Source: Cupriavidus lacunae (GTDB lineage: Bacteria; Pseudomonadota; Gammaproteobacteria; Burkholderiales; Burkholderiaceae). Taken from it: 56,790 bases of DNA. Every line of letters starts with the position of its first letter. Position 1 is the stretch's first letter. Position numbers and translations under genes: made by a program. The notes under the pieces were generated by a model, which saw only the letters and a list, made by a program, of their open reading frames with translations, searched no databases and had not been told where the DNA came from. The stretch covers positions 1-56,790 of the forward strand of contig NZ_QKWJ01000049.1 in NCBI RefSeq assembly GCF_003353055.1, read 5' to 3'. This document shows positions 1-8,003 of the stretch, piece after piece.

Positions 1-200
1 ACGCGCTACGCGCATGCAGGACTATGCCGGAAACATCTCGGCGGATAGAAGTTTGTGAGGGGGGGTGATCAGGCCCTCACGCAACGATGACCGGGAACTT
101 GAAACTGACCGCAACACGACCCTTCGTCGCTCCGAGCAAAATTTAGTGGGGACTATTTTTAGCGAAAAACCTTGACTCAGTTCTCATCATAGAAGCGGTA
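1..200. other. Unidentified left edge
   Basis: No complete gene is visible here. A short open frame entering from the left edge ends with TGA at 56-58 on the plus strand, encoding about 18 residues (RMQDYAGNISADRSL at its end), and could be the 3' end of a gene outside the window. I do not recognise it. Positions 121-175 are AT-richer than the surroundings and resemble the non-coding flank of an insertion sequence, but I see no terminal repeat that proves this. Confidence 0.25.
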
Positions 201-202
201 TG

Positions 203-251
203 CCAGCGCCTGCCCTCTCCCCCGGCCCCTCTCCCGCAAGCGGGAGAGGGA
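203..251. repeat. Dispersed palindromic repeat, partial copy
   Basis: This is a partial copy of an element also found at 26863-26970 and 39265-39386. It shares the tract running from TGCCTGCCCTCTCCC through the perfect hairpin CTCTCCCGC-AA-GCGGGAGAG. It lies just past the stop codon of the BON-domain gene, so it could also act as a transcript-end stem-loop. Only one half of the full element is present here. Confidence 0.75.
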
Positions 252-276
252 GCAACCCCCAGCGCAGTTCAATCCC

Positions 277-720
277 TCAGCGCGACGACGCCTTCAGATT
301 GTCATTGACCGAGGTCACGCCCTCGACGCTGCGGATGGCATCCAGCGCCATGTCGTGCTGCTGCTGGCTGGGCACGGTGCCGCTCACGTCCACCATGCCT
401 TGCTTCGTCTTCACATGGATGCCGGTGGACTTGAGATCCTTGGTCGCCAGCAGCCTGGTCTTGATCTTGGTAGTGATGGCGCCGTCATCGACGGACTGCT
501 TGGCCTTGTCTGCGCTAGCCTCCGTGCTGGCGCCACGGTCCGGTTCGGCACGGCCCGGCATGCCAGGCGCGGAATTGACCGGCGCCGCCGGGGCATTGTC
601 CGCCGCCACAAAAGTCAGGCCGCTCTTGTCGAGTGCCAGCGCGCTGCCGGCAGCCGCCGACAGCGCCGCGGCAGCGCAGGCCATCCGCATGGTGCGCGCG
701 GTGGTTCGGGTAAATCGCAT
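277..720 (-). CDS. BON-domain periplasmic protein
   Basis: The product is 147 residues. The start at 718-720 was chosen because it opens a classical signal peptide (MRFTRTTARTMRMACAAAAL, cleavage near SALA about residue 29); longer upstream frames add only low-complexity Arg/Ala sequence. A single BON domain spans about residues 78-146, with the family pattern of two alpha/beta repeats (KIKTRLLATKDL, then GMVDVSGTV, then SVEGVTSVNDNL). BON proteins (OsmY-like) are exported and associate with membranes, often under osmotic or envelope stress. The linker between signal and domain (about 30-75) is Ala/Pro-rich and probably disordered. It stands alone, with no operon partner. The exact function is unknown. 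Confidence 0.88.
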   Translation of the reverse strand: MRFTRTTARTMRMACAAAALSAAAGSALALDKSGLTFVAADNAPAAPVNSAPGMPGRAEPDRGASTEASADKAKQSVDDGAITTKIKTRLLATKDLKSTGIHVKTKQGMVDVSGTVPSQQQHDMALDAIRSVEGVTSVNDNLKASSR

Positions 721-1012
721 GGCTGTCTCCTGTACGGGTCCCGGTGCGTCCCAACTGTCCAGCCTGGCAAACGGAACCACCGGTAAGGCATTTTTCAGCA
801 ATCTCCATACCTGCCCGGCGTGCCTGTGCCGCGCACACCAAGGGATGGCCCAGGGTGTGTAAAACGGGCCACCCGTTGTAAAAGCGCCGCGCCGCAACAC
901 GTGCTGCATCGCGCGCACGGCACCGGTGCTGGCGGCACGGCGGCGCTGTCCTGCCTGGCATGGCGCTTGCGAAGGAGGGTATGCGGCAGTTCGCCGCGCC
1001 AAGGAGCTAGTA

Positions 1013-1285
1013 ATGGGACAGCAGCAACAGCCGGGTCAATCGCAGTCGGGCCAGAAGCAGCAGGAACAATCGCAGACTGGCCAACGCGGCAGCCAGCAGC
1101 AACCGGGACAACAAGGCGGCGGTCAGATGGGTGACAAGGACCGCAAGCAGGATCAACAGCAACAGCAGGATCGCGGCACCAAGCAACCGGGTCAGCAAAG
1201 CGGCGAGCGCAGCGGCCAGCAAAGCGGTCAGGGCGGGCAACAGGGTGGTCAGCAAAGCGGACATGGCGGACAGCGCCAGCCGTAA
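1013..1285 (+). CDS. Gln/Gly-rich low-complexity small protein
   Basis: This encodes 90 residues made almost entirely of Gln, Gly, Ser, Lys and Arg in repeats such as GQQSG, QQPGQ and GGQQG, with no hydrophobic core, signal peptide or membrane segment. The start is supported by a strong ribosome binding site, AAGGAG at 1001-1006, six bases before ATG. A rho-independent terminator follows at 1377-1411, which argues for a real monocistronic transcript. The composition resembles stress-related hydrophilic, intrinsically disordered proteins (KGG or hydrophilin type), but no named family motif is certain. The function is unknown. Confidence 0.7.
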   Translation: MGQQQQPGQSQSGQKQQEQSQTGQRGSQQQPGQQGGGQMGDKDRKQDQQQQQDRGTKQPGQQSGERSGQQSGQGGQQGGQQSGHGGQRQP

Positions 1286-1376
1286 TCCTCGCCAGCCACG
1301 ACAACAAGCAGACTATCCGGGTATGTGCGGCGGCAACATGCGGTGCTGCCGCAGGGGCATACGCCGGAGATTGGCA

Positions 1377-1411
1377 GGCCGGAACTCCCGCAGGGGGCTC
1401 CGGCCCTTTTT
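1377..1411 (+). terminator. Rho-independent terminator
   Basis: The stem GGCCGGA (1377-1383) pairs with TCCGGCC (1399-1405) across a 15-base loop and is followed by CTTTTT (1406-1410). It sits about 90 bases after the Gln/Gly-rich gene. Its position also argues against a start at 1325 for the next gene, because that start would lie upstream of the terminator. Confidence 0.75.
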
Positions 1412-1444
1412 GCGGCCTGCGCTTGCGGCATGGTCTGGCGCACC

Positions 1445-2473
1445 ATGCTCCCGCGCACATCTCCTCGCCATCCCGTGTATGCTGGCCCTGACTTCACCAT
1501 CCAGCCACCACCGGTCTTGTCCAGCTTTACCGACCCCGCCACCGGCCGTTCCCCGCAGCAAGGCCGCGGCCCGCTGAACCATCTCTCCACCAGGCTGCGC
1601 GAGCGCGCCGGCGCGCAGGTGCGCGCGCTGACCCGCAGCAATTCCGGCCTGAGCCTCGATTACGACAACCCACCGGGCGATCCCGGCCTGTTCGGCCCCG
1701 ACGCGGTCTGCTGGCGCGTGCATGCGGACTTTCCCGCGATGCTGGCAGGCGGCGTCAGCGCGCTGCTGCTGCAGACGCTGCATCCGCTGGCACTGGCCGG
1801 GGTCTGGGACCACTCGAGCTTTCGCACCGATATGCAGGGCCGCCTGGGGCGCACCGCGCAGTTCATCGCCGGCACCACCTACGGCAGCCGGGCCGATGCG
1901 ATGGCGCTGATCGAACGCGTGCGGCGCATCCATGCCGGCGTGGTCGGCACCGCGCCGGACGGACGGCACTACGCGGCATCGGATCCCGTGCTGCTGACCT
2001 GGGTGCATGTGGCCGAGGTCTCGAGCTTCCTGGCGGGCTACCTGCGCTATGTCGGGCCGCTGGAGGGCGCCGAGCAGGATCGCTACTACGAAGAAGTCGC
2101 CCACATCGCGCAGATGCTGGGTGCGGCCGATGTCCCGCGCTCGCGTGCCGAAGTGACCGCTTACCTTGAGGCCATGCGGCCCGCGCTGCTGGCCAGCGAA
2201 CGCACCCGCGAAGTGGTGCGGCTGGTGAGGAAGATGCCGGTGGCCAACCCGCTGCTGCAACCCGCGGTGCGCATCATGGCGGACGCGGGCATCGCGGTGC
2301 TGCCGCCATGGGCGCGGCACCAGCTCGACCTGGACGCACCATCGATCCGGCGCCCGGTGGCGCTGGCCGGCATGCATGTGCTGGCTCCGGCACTGCGCTG
2401 GGTGCTGCGCGCCGGCCTGGCCGCGCGCGCCCGGCGGCGCGTGGCCCGCGGTGCATCCGTCCCGGCCGGCTGA
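1445..2473 (+). CDS. DUF2236 / MpaB-type oxygenase family protein
   Basis: The product is about 342 residues. It belongs to the oxygenase MpaB/DUF2236 family (rubber-oxygenase-like catalytic domain), recognisable from the N-terminal GDPGLFGPDAVCWRVHAD block, the membrane-facing helix LLLQTLHPLALAGV with the conserved QTLHP, and later helices containing the WVHVAEVSSF segment. Characterised relatives use a histidine-ligated haem b. The histidines in LHP and WVHV are the likely ligand candidates by family analogy. The start at 1445 was preferred to 1325 because the earlier start lies before a terminator; no strong ribosome binding site marks either. No neighbours suggest a pathway. Confidence 0.8.
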   Translation: MLPRTSPRHPVYAGPDFTIQPPPVLSSFTDPATGRSPQQGRGPLNHLSTRLRERAGAQVRALTRSNSGLSLDYDNPPGDPGLFGPDAVCWRVHADFPAMLAGGVSALLLQTLHPLALAGVWDHSSFRTDMQGRLGRTAQFIAGTTYGSRADAMALIERVRRIHAGVVGTAPDGRHYAASDPVLLTWVHVAEVSSFLAGYLRYVGPLEGAEQDRYYEEVAHIAQMLGAADVPRSRAEVTAYLEAMRPALLASERTREVVRLVRKMPVANPLLQPAVRIMADAGIAVLPPWARHQLDLDAPSIRRPVALAGMHVLAPALRWVLRAGLAARARRRVARGASVPAG

Positions 2474-2710
2474 CGCTCGCCACCGCCTCCCGCGCGTTGC
2501 GGCAAGCCATGCGGCGGCCCGAGCCGGTTATCGGCGGTCAGCGAACACTTCTTGAAGGGAAACAGGAATTAGCGGCAAAAACCCCCGCATTTCGGAGGAT
2601 TGCGCGGCCCGCCCATGGCGTTAAATCTGCGTGGGCATTCCGAACGGCCGGTCGGGTTTTTCAACCGCACCGGCCACAGCGCCACAGAGCGCGATCCAAA
2701 CGACGCGGGC

Positions 2711-2776
2711 AAAAAAAAAAGCCCACGCGCGGGGTGCTCGTAGGCTTTCCAGGACTGCTCGAGCCAAGAAGCTCTT
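2711..2776 (-). ncRNA. Candidate 66-nt small RNA
   Basis: A minus-strand transcript is predicted to start near 2776 and stop in a ten-base U tract at 2711-2720. The 3' terminator stem pairs 2720-2727 with 2739-2746 (one G-U pair); a 5' hairpin forms from GAGC-TTCTTG-GCTC near 2761-2774. The promoter is at 2783-2811. No open reading frame with a ribosome binding site fits inside. A long 3' U tail is typical of Hfq-bound sRNAs, and a divergent Hfq-like gene lies 0.5 kb away. This is prediction from sequence signals only, and no known sRNA family was recognised. Confidence 0.55.
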
Positions 2777-2782
2777 GTGATG

Positions 2783-2811
2783 AATATAAACGCGCTTACA
2801 TGAGGTGTAAA
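2783..2811 (-). promoter_or_regulatory. Sigma-70-like promoter of the sRNA
   Basis: Read on the minus strand, a -35 box TTTACA (2811-2806) is separated by exactly 17 bases from a -10 box TATATT (2788-2783). Each hexamer is one or two bases from consensus. It points at the terminator 37 bases further on, with no coding region between. Confidence 0.6.
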
Positions 2812-3265
2812 TCCCGTTTCTATCAGGGAATTCCCTTATGAAGCAATGAGCTTATTTGCTCACTTTTGATGTTTTTGGCCCTAGCATCACTTTCAGGGCA
2901 TTTTTCGCATGGGCTGGCATTTCCCTGCCAGCCCAGTCTCCACTGCGCCTGGCGGGCTGATGCGCGCACACTGTCCGAAAGCAGATGAATAATCTGCTAC
3001 AACAATAAAGCAGAGAGAGCAACATTTTTAGTAGAGCAAAGCCTCTAGATCTTGAGCGGCATGCCGTTCGTCAACGCTCATAGAACTTTGTTACTCTCAG
3101 CCCTGAAGTATTCCCCTCCTCTTCTGGCAGCGCCAACCGCCGGCACCTGCGCCGTTACCGAGAGCGGATGTTTCTCCCGCCGCCCTGGCCGTGCCGCACC
3201 CCAAGCTGCCGGCCAACGGACTGTTATCAGCCGCCAGAACCCTTGCGGGCTCTTCCGGAGTCGTT

Positions 3266-3595
3266 GTGAAGAAGAAGGAAATCCCGCCCAAGCCACGCAG
3301 CCGGAAACAACTGCAGCACCAGCAATATGCGGCATACAGCACCAGCCAGACCGCGGTAATCGTGCACCTGTCCAACGGCGCCCGGCTCCAGGGGCTGGTG
3401 CTGGCGTCGGACGAGTACGTGCTGCTGCTCGGCCGGCAGCCGGACGACAACCGGCCCACGGTGGTCTACAAGCGGGCCATCTGCCTGGTCACGCCGGCCG
3501 ATGCGCCGGAAGAGGTGGTCGTGGTGGCGCCGGATCCGGCCAACGCGGCGGATTTTGTGCCTATCTATATGCCGCGCACCCGCAAGCGCCGCTAG
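3266..3595 (+). CDS. Divergent Hfq-like (Sm-fold) RNA-binding protein
   Basis: This encodes 109 residues from the GTG at 3266, which has GGAG at 3257-3260; an alternative GTG at 3191 adds 25 residues without a ribosome binding site. Residues 15-78 align with Hfq by eye: KQLQ near the start matches the Hfq N-terminal helix, VIVHLSNGARLQGLVLASDEYVLLL matches Sm1 (HLSNG and LQG retained, D49 in place), and VVYKRAICLVTP matches Sm2 (YKHAIS in Hfq). The lysine of the uridine-binding YKH is kept, but His is replaced by Arg. There is a Lys/Arg-rich N-terminal tail (KKK, KPRSRK) and a basic C-terminus (RTRKRR). It sits directly before the flagellin gene. A role in RNA regulation of motility is inference. 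Confidence 0.72.
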   Translation: MKKKEIPPKPRSRKQLQHQQYAAYSTSQTAVIVHLSNGARLQGLVLASDEYVLLLGRQPDDNRPTVVYKRAICLVTPADAPEEVVVVAPDPANAADFVPIYMPRTRKRR

Positions 3596-3697
3596 TCCAA
3601 CGCCCGCCCCACTTGCCCTTGCGCCCCGCCGCCCTTGGCCGCGCGGCGCTTCCGCCCGCCGTGCCGGCAGCCCGCGAAACTATCGCGGAGATCACTC

Positions 3698-3724
3698 TAA
3701 ACCTTTCCGGAGCCTGGTCGATAA
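3698..3724 (+). promoter_or_regulatory. Sigma-28 (FliA) promoter of fliC
   Basis: TAAA at 3698-3701, then 15 bases, then GTCGATAA at 3717-3724. The FliA consensus is TAAA-N15-GCCGATAA, so 11 of 12 specified positions match. It lies 97 bases before the fliC start, the expected position for a class III flagellin promoter. Confidence 0.88.
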
Positions 3725-3820
3725 CCTTTGCAACGGAGGCACTACAGCACTGCAACGCAGTCGGCCAACGTTACGGCACCCGCCGGACTGTGTAAATCAC
3801 TGCATATAGGAGTCGCAACC

Positions 3821-5059
3821 ATGGCGTCCATCATCAATACCAACTCGTTGTCTCTGATGACTCAGAACAACCTGAACGCTTCGCAATCGTCGCTGAACAC
3901 CGCGATCCAGCGCCTGTCGTCGGGCCTGCGCATCAACAGCGCCAAGGACGATGCCGCTGGCCTGGCCATTGCCAACCGTTTCACCTCGAACATCAACGGC
4001 CTGACCCAAGCCCAGCGCAACGCCAACGACGGTATCTCGCTGGCGCAGACGACTGAAGGCGCGCTGACCGAAGTCACCAACAACCTGCAACGTATCCGTA
4101 CGCTGTCGGTGCAGGCCGCCAACGGTTCGAACTCCGCCTCCGACCTGAAGTCGATCCAGGACGAAATCGGCCAGCGCATGTCGGAAATCGACCGCCTGTC
4201 GCAACAAACCGACTTCAACGGCGTGAAGGTGCTGTCGTCGACCGCCAAGGCTGTCAACGTCCAGGTTGGCGCCAACGACGGCCAGACCATCTCGGTCAAC
4301 CTGCAGGAAATCAGCACCAAGACCCTGGGTCTGCAGAGCTTCAACGTGAACGGCCCGCAAGCTACCGCAACGGCTTCGTTCAACGGCACGGCAACGATGG
4401 TCGGCGTGGCTGACGCCGGCGCTGCCAACTTCCAGGCCGCCTACGGTGCAACGACCAACGTCTCGGCCAGCACGGTTTCGGAAAAGACCGCCGGCACCCT
4501 GGCCACCACGCTGGGTATCGGTTCGGGCAGCGTCACCATCGGCGCCAACGCCGTGGTCGACAAGAACGGCAACATGTTCGCCGAAGTCGCCATCACCCCG
4601 GCGAGCGCCGCCGAAGCCCAGGCCTTGAAGAACCAGGGCATGTCGAGCGCGACCAACGGCGTCGCGATGTACACCTACGTGGCCCTGGATCCGGCTTCCG
4701 CCGACACCACCACCACGTCCGGCACCGCCGCCTTCAGCCTCGACACCAGCAAGCTGACCGCCTCCAACCTGACGGCAGGCGCTTCGGCCAACCCGATGGC
4801 CACGCTGGACGCCGCCCTGCAGAAGGTGGACAGCCTGAAGAGCTCGCTGGGTTCGATCCAGAACCGTCTGGATTCGAGCATCGCCAACCTGGGCACGACG
4901 ATCACCAACCTGTCGTCGTCGCGTTCGCGCATCCAGGATGCTGACTACGCAACGGAAGTGTCGAACATGACCCGCGCCAACATCCTGCAACAAGCTGGTA
5001 CCTCGGTCCTGGCCCAGGCTAACCAGACCACGCAAGGCGTGCTGTCGCTGCTGCGTTAA
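3821..5059 (+). CDS. fliC: Flagellin
   Basis: This 412-residue flagellin is the filament subunit exported through the flagellar type III system. The conserved N-terminal D0/D1 region (about 1-170: IINTNSLSLMTQNNL, RLSSGLRINSAKDDAAG) and C-terminal D1/D0 region (about 320-412, ending QANQTTQGVLSLLR) are intact. The central 170-320 stretch is Ser/Thr/Ala-rich, variable and surface-exposed, offering many Ser/Thr sites for O-glycosylation. ATG 3821 has an AGGAG-type site at 3808-3812 and follows a sigma-28 promoter. The downstream genes flaG, fliD, fliS and fliT supply its cap and chaperones. The glycosyltransferase operon at 10354-18168 is a likely source of its modification. Confidence 0.97.
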   Translation: MASIINTNSLSLMTQNNLNASQSSLNTAIQRLSSGLRINSAKDDAAGLAIANRFTSNINGLTQAQRNANDGISLAQTTEGALTEVTNNLQRIRTLSVQAANGSNSASDLKSIQDEIGQRMSEIDRLSQQTDFNGVKVLSSTAKAVNVQVGANDGQTISVNLQEISTKTLGLQSFNVNGPQATATASFNGTATMVGVADAGAANFQAAYGATTNVSASTVSEKTAGTLATTLGIGSGSVTIGANAVVDKNGNMFAEVAITPASAAEAQALKNQGMSSATNGVAMYTYVALDPASADTTTTSGTAAFSLDTSKLTASNLTAGASANPMATLDAALQKVDSLKSSLGSIQNRLDSSIANLGTTITNLSSSRSRIQDADYATEVSNMTRANILQQAGTSVLAQANQTTQGVLSLLR

Positions 5060-5081
5060 TTGACTGACGCGTAGCACCGGT

Positions 5082-5138
5082 GCCGGGCCTCGTGCCCGGC
5101 GCTGTTGTGGAATGTTTCCCCAGGGTTGCGGCCCTGGG
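5082..5138 (+). promoter_or_regulatory. Two stem-loops after fliC
   Basis: The first hairpin pairs GCCGGGC (5082-5088) with GCCCGGC (5094-5100) around a 5-base loop. The second pairs CCCAGGG (5119-5125) with CCCTGGG (5132-5138). Neither is followed by a proper T tract, so they look more like mRNA-stabilising or attenuating structures that let fliC be made in excess over flaG and fliD. Confidence 0.5.
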
Positions 5139-5173
5139 AAAGCATTTCAAGAAACCCCTGAGTCGAGACGATC

Positions 5174-5545
5174 ATGGCTACTGCCGCTACCACTTCGTCC
5201 GCGCTGCCTCCCGCGCTGGCGACCCAGCTGACCGAGTGGCCAGACCGCCGCGTGACCGGCATGCCCGGCGAATCCGCCGCACCCGCCACGCCCGGCGCCC
5301 CGGCAAAGAACGGCAGGCAGCCATCACCCTCGCTCGACGCAGCGCTTGAGCGCCTGACCGACGCACTGCGTACCGCCTCGGTCAGCGTCCAGTTTGAAAT
5401 CGACAGCACCAGCCACCGCGTCATCACCAAGGTGATGGACAAGACCAGCGGCAAGGTGATCCGGCAGATCCCGACTGAAGAGCTGGTGCGCATCTCCGAT
5501 GCAATGACGCAGTTGCAGGGCCTGTTCGTGAACCAGACCGCCTGA
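5174..5545 (+). CDS. flaG: Flagellar protein FlaG
   Basis: This 123-residue protein has the FlaG domain in its C-terminal half (about 52-121). It shows the family pattern VQFEIDSTSHRVITKVMD, a predicted beta hairpin with a D-x-x-T-x-x-VI-x-K pattern, then KVIRQIPTEELVRI. The N-terminal 50 residues are Pro/Ala-rich and probably disordered. FlaG proteins influence filament length and usually sit between fliC and fliD, as here. The distance from fliC is 114 bases with two hairpins between, so transcription may be shared but reduced. Confidence 0.93.
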   Translation: MATAATTSSALPPALATQLTEWPDRRVTGMPGESAAPATPGAPAKNGRQPSPSLDAALERLTDALRTASVSVQFEIDSTSHRVITKVMDKTSGKVIRQIPTEELVRISDAMTQLQGLFVNQTA

Positions 5546-5592
5546 GCCATCCCTCGGACCTGGATTTGAAGTAGCACTCTGGAGTAGAAGAC

Positions 5593-7068
5593 ATGGCAAC
5601 AATCTCTAACCTCGGCGTTGGTTCGGGGCTCGAACTGGGCTCGCTGCTCGACCAGCTCACCACCGCCGAGCAGGCACCGCTGACTGTCCTCAAGCAGCAG
5701 CAGTCCAGCTACCAGACCAAGCTGTCGGCCTATGGCCAGCTGCAGAGCATGCTTGCCGCATTCCAGGGAACGGCCAACCAGCTGTCCAAGCCGAGCTTCT
5801 TCAACGCAGCGACCGCCACCTCCAGCAACACTAACGTCATGACTGCCACTGGCAGCAACACCGCGGCTGCGGGCAACTATGCGGTCAACATCACCGCCCT
5901 GGCCCAGGCCCAGTCGCTGGTAGGCACAGGCCAGGTCAAGCAGGATGCGGCGATCGGCACCGGCACGATCCATATCGATTTCGGCGCCATCACCGGCGGC
6001 ACGCTCGACACCAATACCGCCAGCCCCACCTATGGCAAGTACAGCGGAGCGGGCTACACCGCCAATGCGGGCTCGACCGGCTTCGACATCAAGATCGACA
6101 GCAGCAACAATACGCTGCAAGGCGTGCGCGACGCCATCAACAAGGCCAATGCCGGCGTCACTGCCAGCATCATCAACGATGGCTCCGGCGCGCCCTATCG
6201 CCTGGTCCTGAACTCGAACAACACCGGCGCAACCAACAGCATGCGCATCTCGGTCACTTCGAGCGACGGCACCAGCGCGCTGTCCGACCTGGTGGCCAAC
6301 GATCCGGCTGGCACGCAAAACATGCAACAGACCGTCACCGCCCAGAATGCGGCGCTGACCGTCAACAACATCGCAGTCCAGAGCGCCAGCAACCAGGTCT
6401 CCGGCGCCGTACAGGGCGTGACGCTGTCGCTGGCACAGACCGGCACCAGCAATATCGTGGTCCAGCGCGACACCACGTCGATCCAGAATGGCGTGCAGGC
6501 CTTTGTCACGGCTTACAACAACCTGCAGAAGGCAGCCAGCAGCCTGTCGGCCTATGATCCCAGCACGCAAACCGCTTCGCCCCTCACGGGAGACGGCGTG
6601 CTGCGCGTGATCCAGAACCAGATCCGTGGCGTGCTCAACACGCCGCAGCCGGGCAGCGGTGCCACCGCCATCACCACGCTGACGCAAGTGGGCGTGACGT
6701 TCCAGCTCGACGGCACGCTCGCATTGGATTCGACCAAGCTGACCAAGGCCCTGAACGACAACCCGGCAGGCGTGACCGCCCTGTTCGGCAATGACGACGG
6801 CACGAGCGGCTACGGCAACCAGCTGAGCACCACCATCACGGCGCTGACCAGCAGCAAGGGGGCCCTGACGGCCGCCACCGATGGCATCAACCGCAGCCTG
6901 AAGGACCTGAGCGACCAGTACAGCGCGACCCAGGACCGCATCGACGCCACCGTCGCCAACTACCGCACGCAGTTCACGCAGCTGGACGTGATCATGTCGC
7001 AGATGAAGAACACCAGCACCTACCTGACGCAGCAGTTCAACGCCATGAACAACTCGTCGGGCAAGTAA
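5593..7068 (+). CDS. fliD: Flagellar cap protein (hook-associated protein 2)
   Basis: The product is 491 residues, typical for FliD. The conserved N-terminal segment (ISNLGVGSGLELGSLLDQLTTAEQ, about 4-28) and the C-terminal coiled segment (about 425-485, with YSATQDRIDATVANYRTQF and LDVIMSQMKNTSTYL) are both present. FliD forms the pentameric or hexameric cap at the filament tip that folds incoming flagellin. The ATG at 5593 follows a GGAG at 5581-5584. It is 47 bases after flaG and is followed at 23 bases by fliS. Confidence 0.97.
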   Translation: MATISNLGVGSGLELGSLLDQLTTAEQAPLTVLKQQQSSYQTKLSAYGQLQSMLAAFQGTANQLSKPSFFNAATATSSNTNVMTATGSNTAAAGNYAVNITALAQAQSLVGTGQVKQDAAIGTGTIHIDFGAITGGTLDTNTASPTYGKYSGAGYTANAGSTGFDIKIDSSNNTLQGVRDAINKANAGVTASIINDGSGAPYRLVLNSNNTGATNSMRISVTSSDGTSALSDLVANDPAGTQNMQQTVTAQNAALTVNNIAVQSASNQVSGAVQGVTLSLAQTGTSNIVVQRDTTSIQNGVQAFVTAYNNLQKAASSLSAYDPSTQTASPLTGDGVLRVIQNQIRGVLNTPQPGSGATAITTLTQVGVTFQLDGTLALDSTKLTKALNDNPAGVTALFGNDDGTSGYGNQLSTTITALTSSKGALTAATDGINRSLKDLSDQYSATQDRIDATVANYRTQFTQLDVIMSQMKNTSTYLTQQFNAMNNSSGK

Positions 7069-7091
7069 GCCTTAACCGGGAGCCGAACGTC

Positions 7092-7532
7092 ATGTACGCG
7101 CGCAACGCCATCAACGCCTATTCCCAGGTCGGGGTCGAGACCGGGGCCATGAGCGCCAGCCCTCACCGGCTGATCGTCATGCTGTTTGACGGAGCGCGCG
7201 CGGCCATCGCCAGCGCCCGCTTCCACATGGACGCCGGCGATATCCCGGCCAAGGGCAACGCGATCTCAAAGGCCATCGACATTATCGTCAATGGCCTCAA
7301 TGCCGCGCTCGACCACCAGGCCGGTGGCGACATCGCCGCCGATCTCGAAGCCCTCTATGACTACATGTCGCGCCGCCTGCTGCAGGCCAACCTGCGCAAC
7401 GACGCAGCCCTGCTGACCGAAGTCGACGGCCTGCTTGCCACCCTGGCGTCCGCCTGGGCGCAGATCGGCGAGCAGCCGCCGGCCGCCGCGCAGGCACAGG
7501 CGCCGGCCCCCCTGCTGGTCGTGGAGAACTGA
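7092..7532 (+). CDS. fliS: Flagellin export chaperone FliS
   Basis: This 146-residue FliS binds the flagellin C-terminus in the cytoplasm and prevents early polymerisation. It shows the family opening YARNAINAYSQVGVETGAMSASPHRLIVMLFDGA and the four-helix bundle pattern through about residue 125 (LYDYMSRRLLQANLRND). The last 20 residues are Ala/Pro-rich. It stops one base before fliT begins, indicating translational coupling. Confidence 0.96.
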   Translation: MYARNAINAYSQVGVETGAMSASPHRLIVMLFDGARAAIASARFHMDAGDIPAKGNAISKAIDIIVNGLNAALDHQAGGDIAADLEALYDYMSRRLLQANLRNDAALLTEVDGLLATLASAWAQIGEQPPAAAQAQAPAPLLVVEN

Positions 7533-7533
7533 G

Positions 7534-7881
7534 ATGCACCCGTTCAAACCGGAAGCCTCGAGCCCGGTCACCCGTGGCTACGAGGAACTGCTGCTGCTCT
7601 CGGAGCAGATGCTGGACGCAGCACGCGCCGGCAACTGGGATGCGATGAGCGAGCTGCAGCAAGTCTATGTGGCGGAAGTCGACCAGCTGCGCGTCCTCCC
7701 TCCCCAGCCAGTGCCCTCCGCACAGGAGCGCACCCGCCGGTATCATCTGCTCGAACGAATCCTTGCCCACGACGCAGCCATTCGCCAGATCGTGATGCCA
7801 CAGATGTCGCGGCTGGAAGCGCTGCTGAGCAACTCCCGCCGCAGGCAGGAACTCGTCCAGGCCTACGGCGTGCCCGTCTGA
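7534..7881 (+). CDS. fliT: Flagellar protein FliT
   Basis: This 115-residue small helical protein lies directly after fliS. FliT is the export chaperone of FliD and, in enterics, an FlhDC inhibitor. The sequence is weakly conserved, as usual for FliT, but shows the helical N-terminal half (GYEELLLLSEQMLDAARAGNWDAM) and a terminal helix (LSNSRRRQELVQAYG) typical of beta-proteobacterial FliT. The ATG overlaps the fliS stop region (GTGGAGAACTGAGATG), where GGAG serves as its ribosome binding site. Confidence 0.88.
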   Translation: MHPFKPEASSPVTRGYEELLLLSEQMLDAARAGNWDAMSELQQVYVAEVDQLRVLPPQPVPSAQERTRRYHLLERILAHDAAIRQIVMPQMSRLEALLSNSRRRQELVQAYGVPV

Positions 7882-8003
7882 GCCGGATGTGGGCAGCGCA
7901 TGCCTGCCCGCCTTGCCCCCGACGTGGCACCTGTCCTTTCCCTGGCGGCCCTGAGCCAGCCAATGCGCCGCGATAGCGGCTTCCCGTCTTACTGGCTTGC
8001 ACC

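Larger units (their letters stand above)
2474..3265. other. Long intergenic region with candidate sRNA
   Basis: No protein gene is convincing across these roughly 790 bases. Positions 2760-2930 and 2980-3060 are clearly AT-richer than the rest of the window, which suits promoters. On the minus strand there is a sigma-70-like promoter (2783-2811) followed by a poly-U terminator (2711-2746), annotated separately as an sRNA. Plus-strand promoter elements for the Hfq-like gene must lie here, but I could not pick one with confidence. Confidence 0.6.

Noticed and set aside
1325..1444. N-terminal extension of the DUF2236 protein
   Set aside because: It would start upstream of a rho-independent terminator and encodes low-complexity sequence outside the domain.
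2308..2841. A 177-codon plus-strand frame crossing the end of the DUF2236 gene
   Set aside because: It overlaps a conserved gene in another frame, runs through the terminator of the sRNA candidate and has no domain or ribosome binding site.
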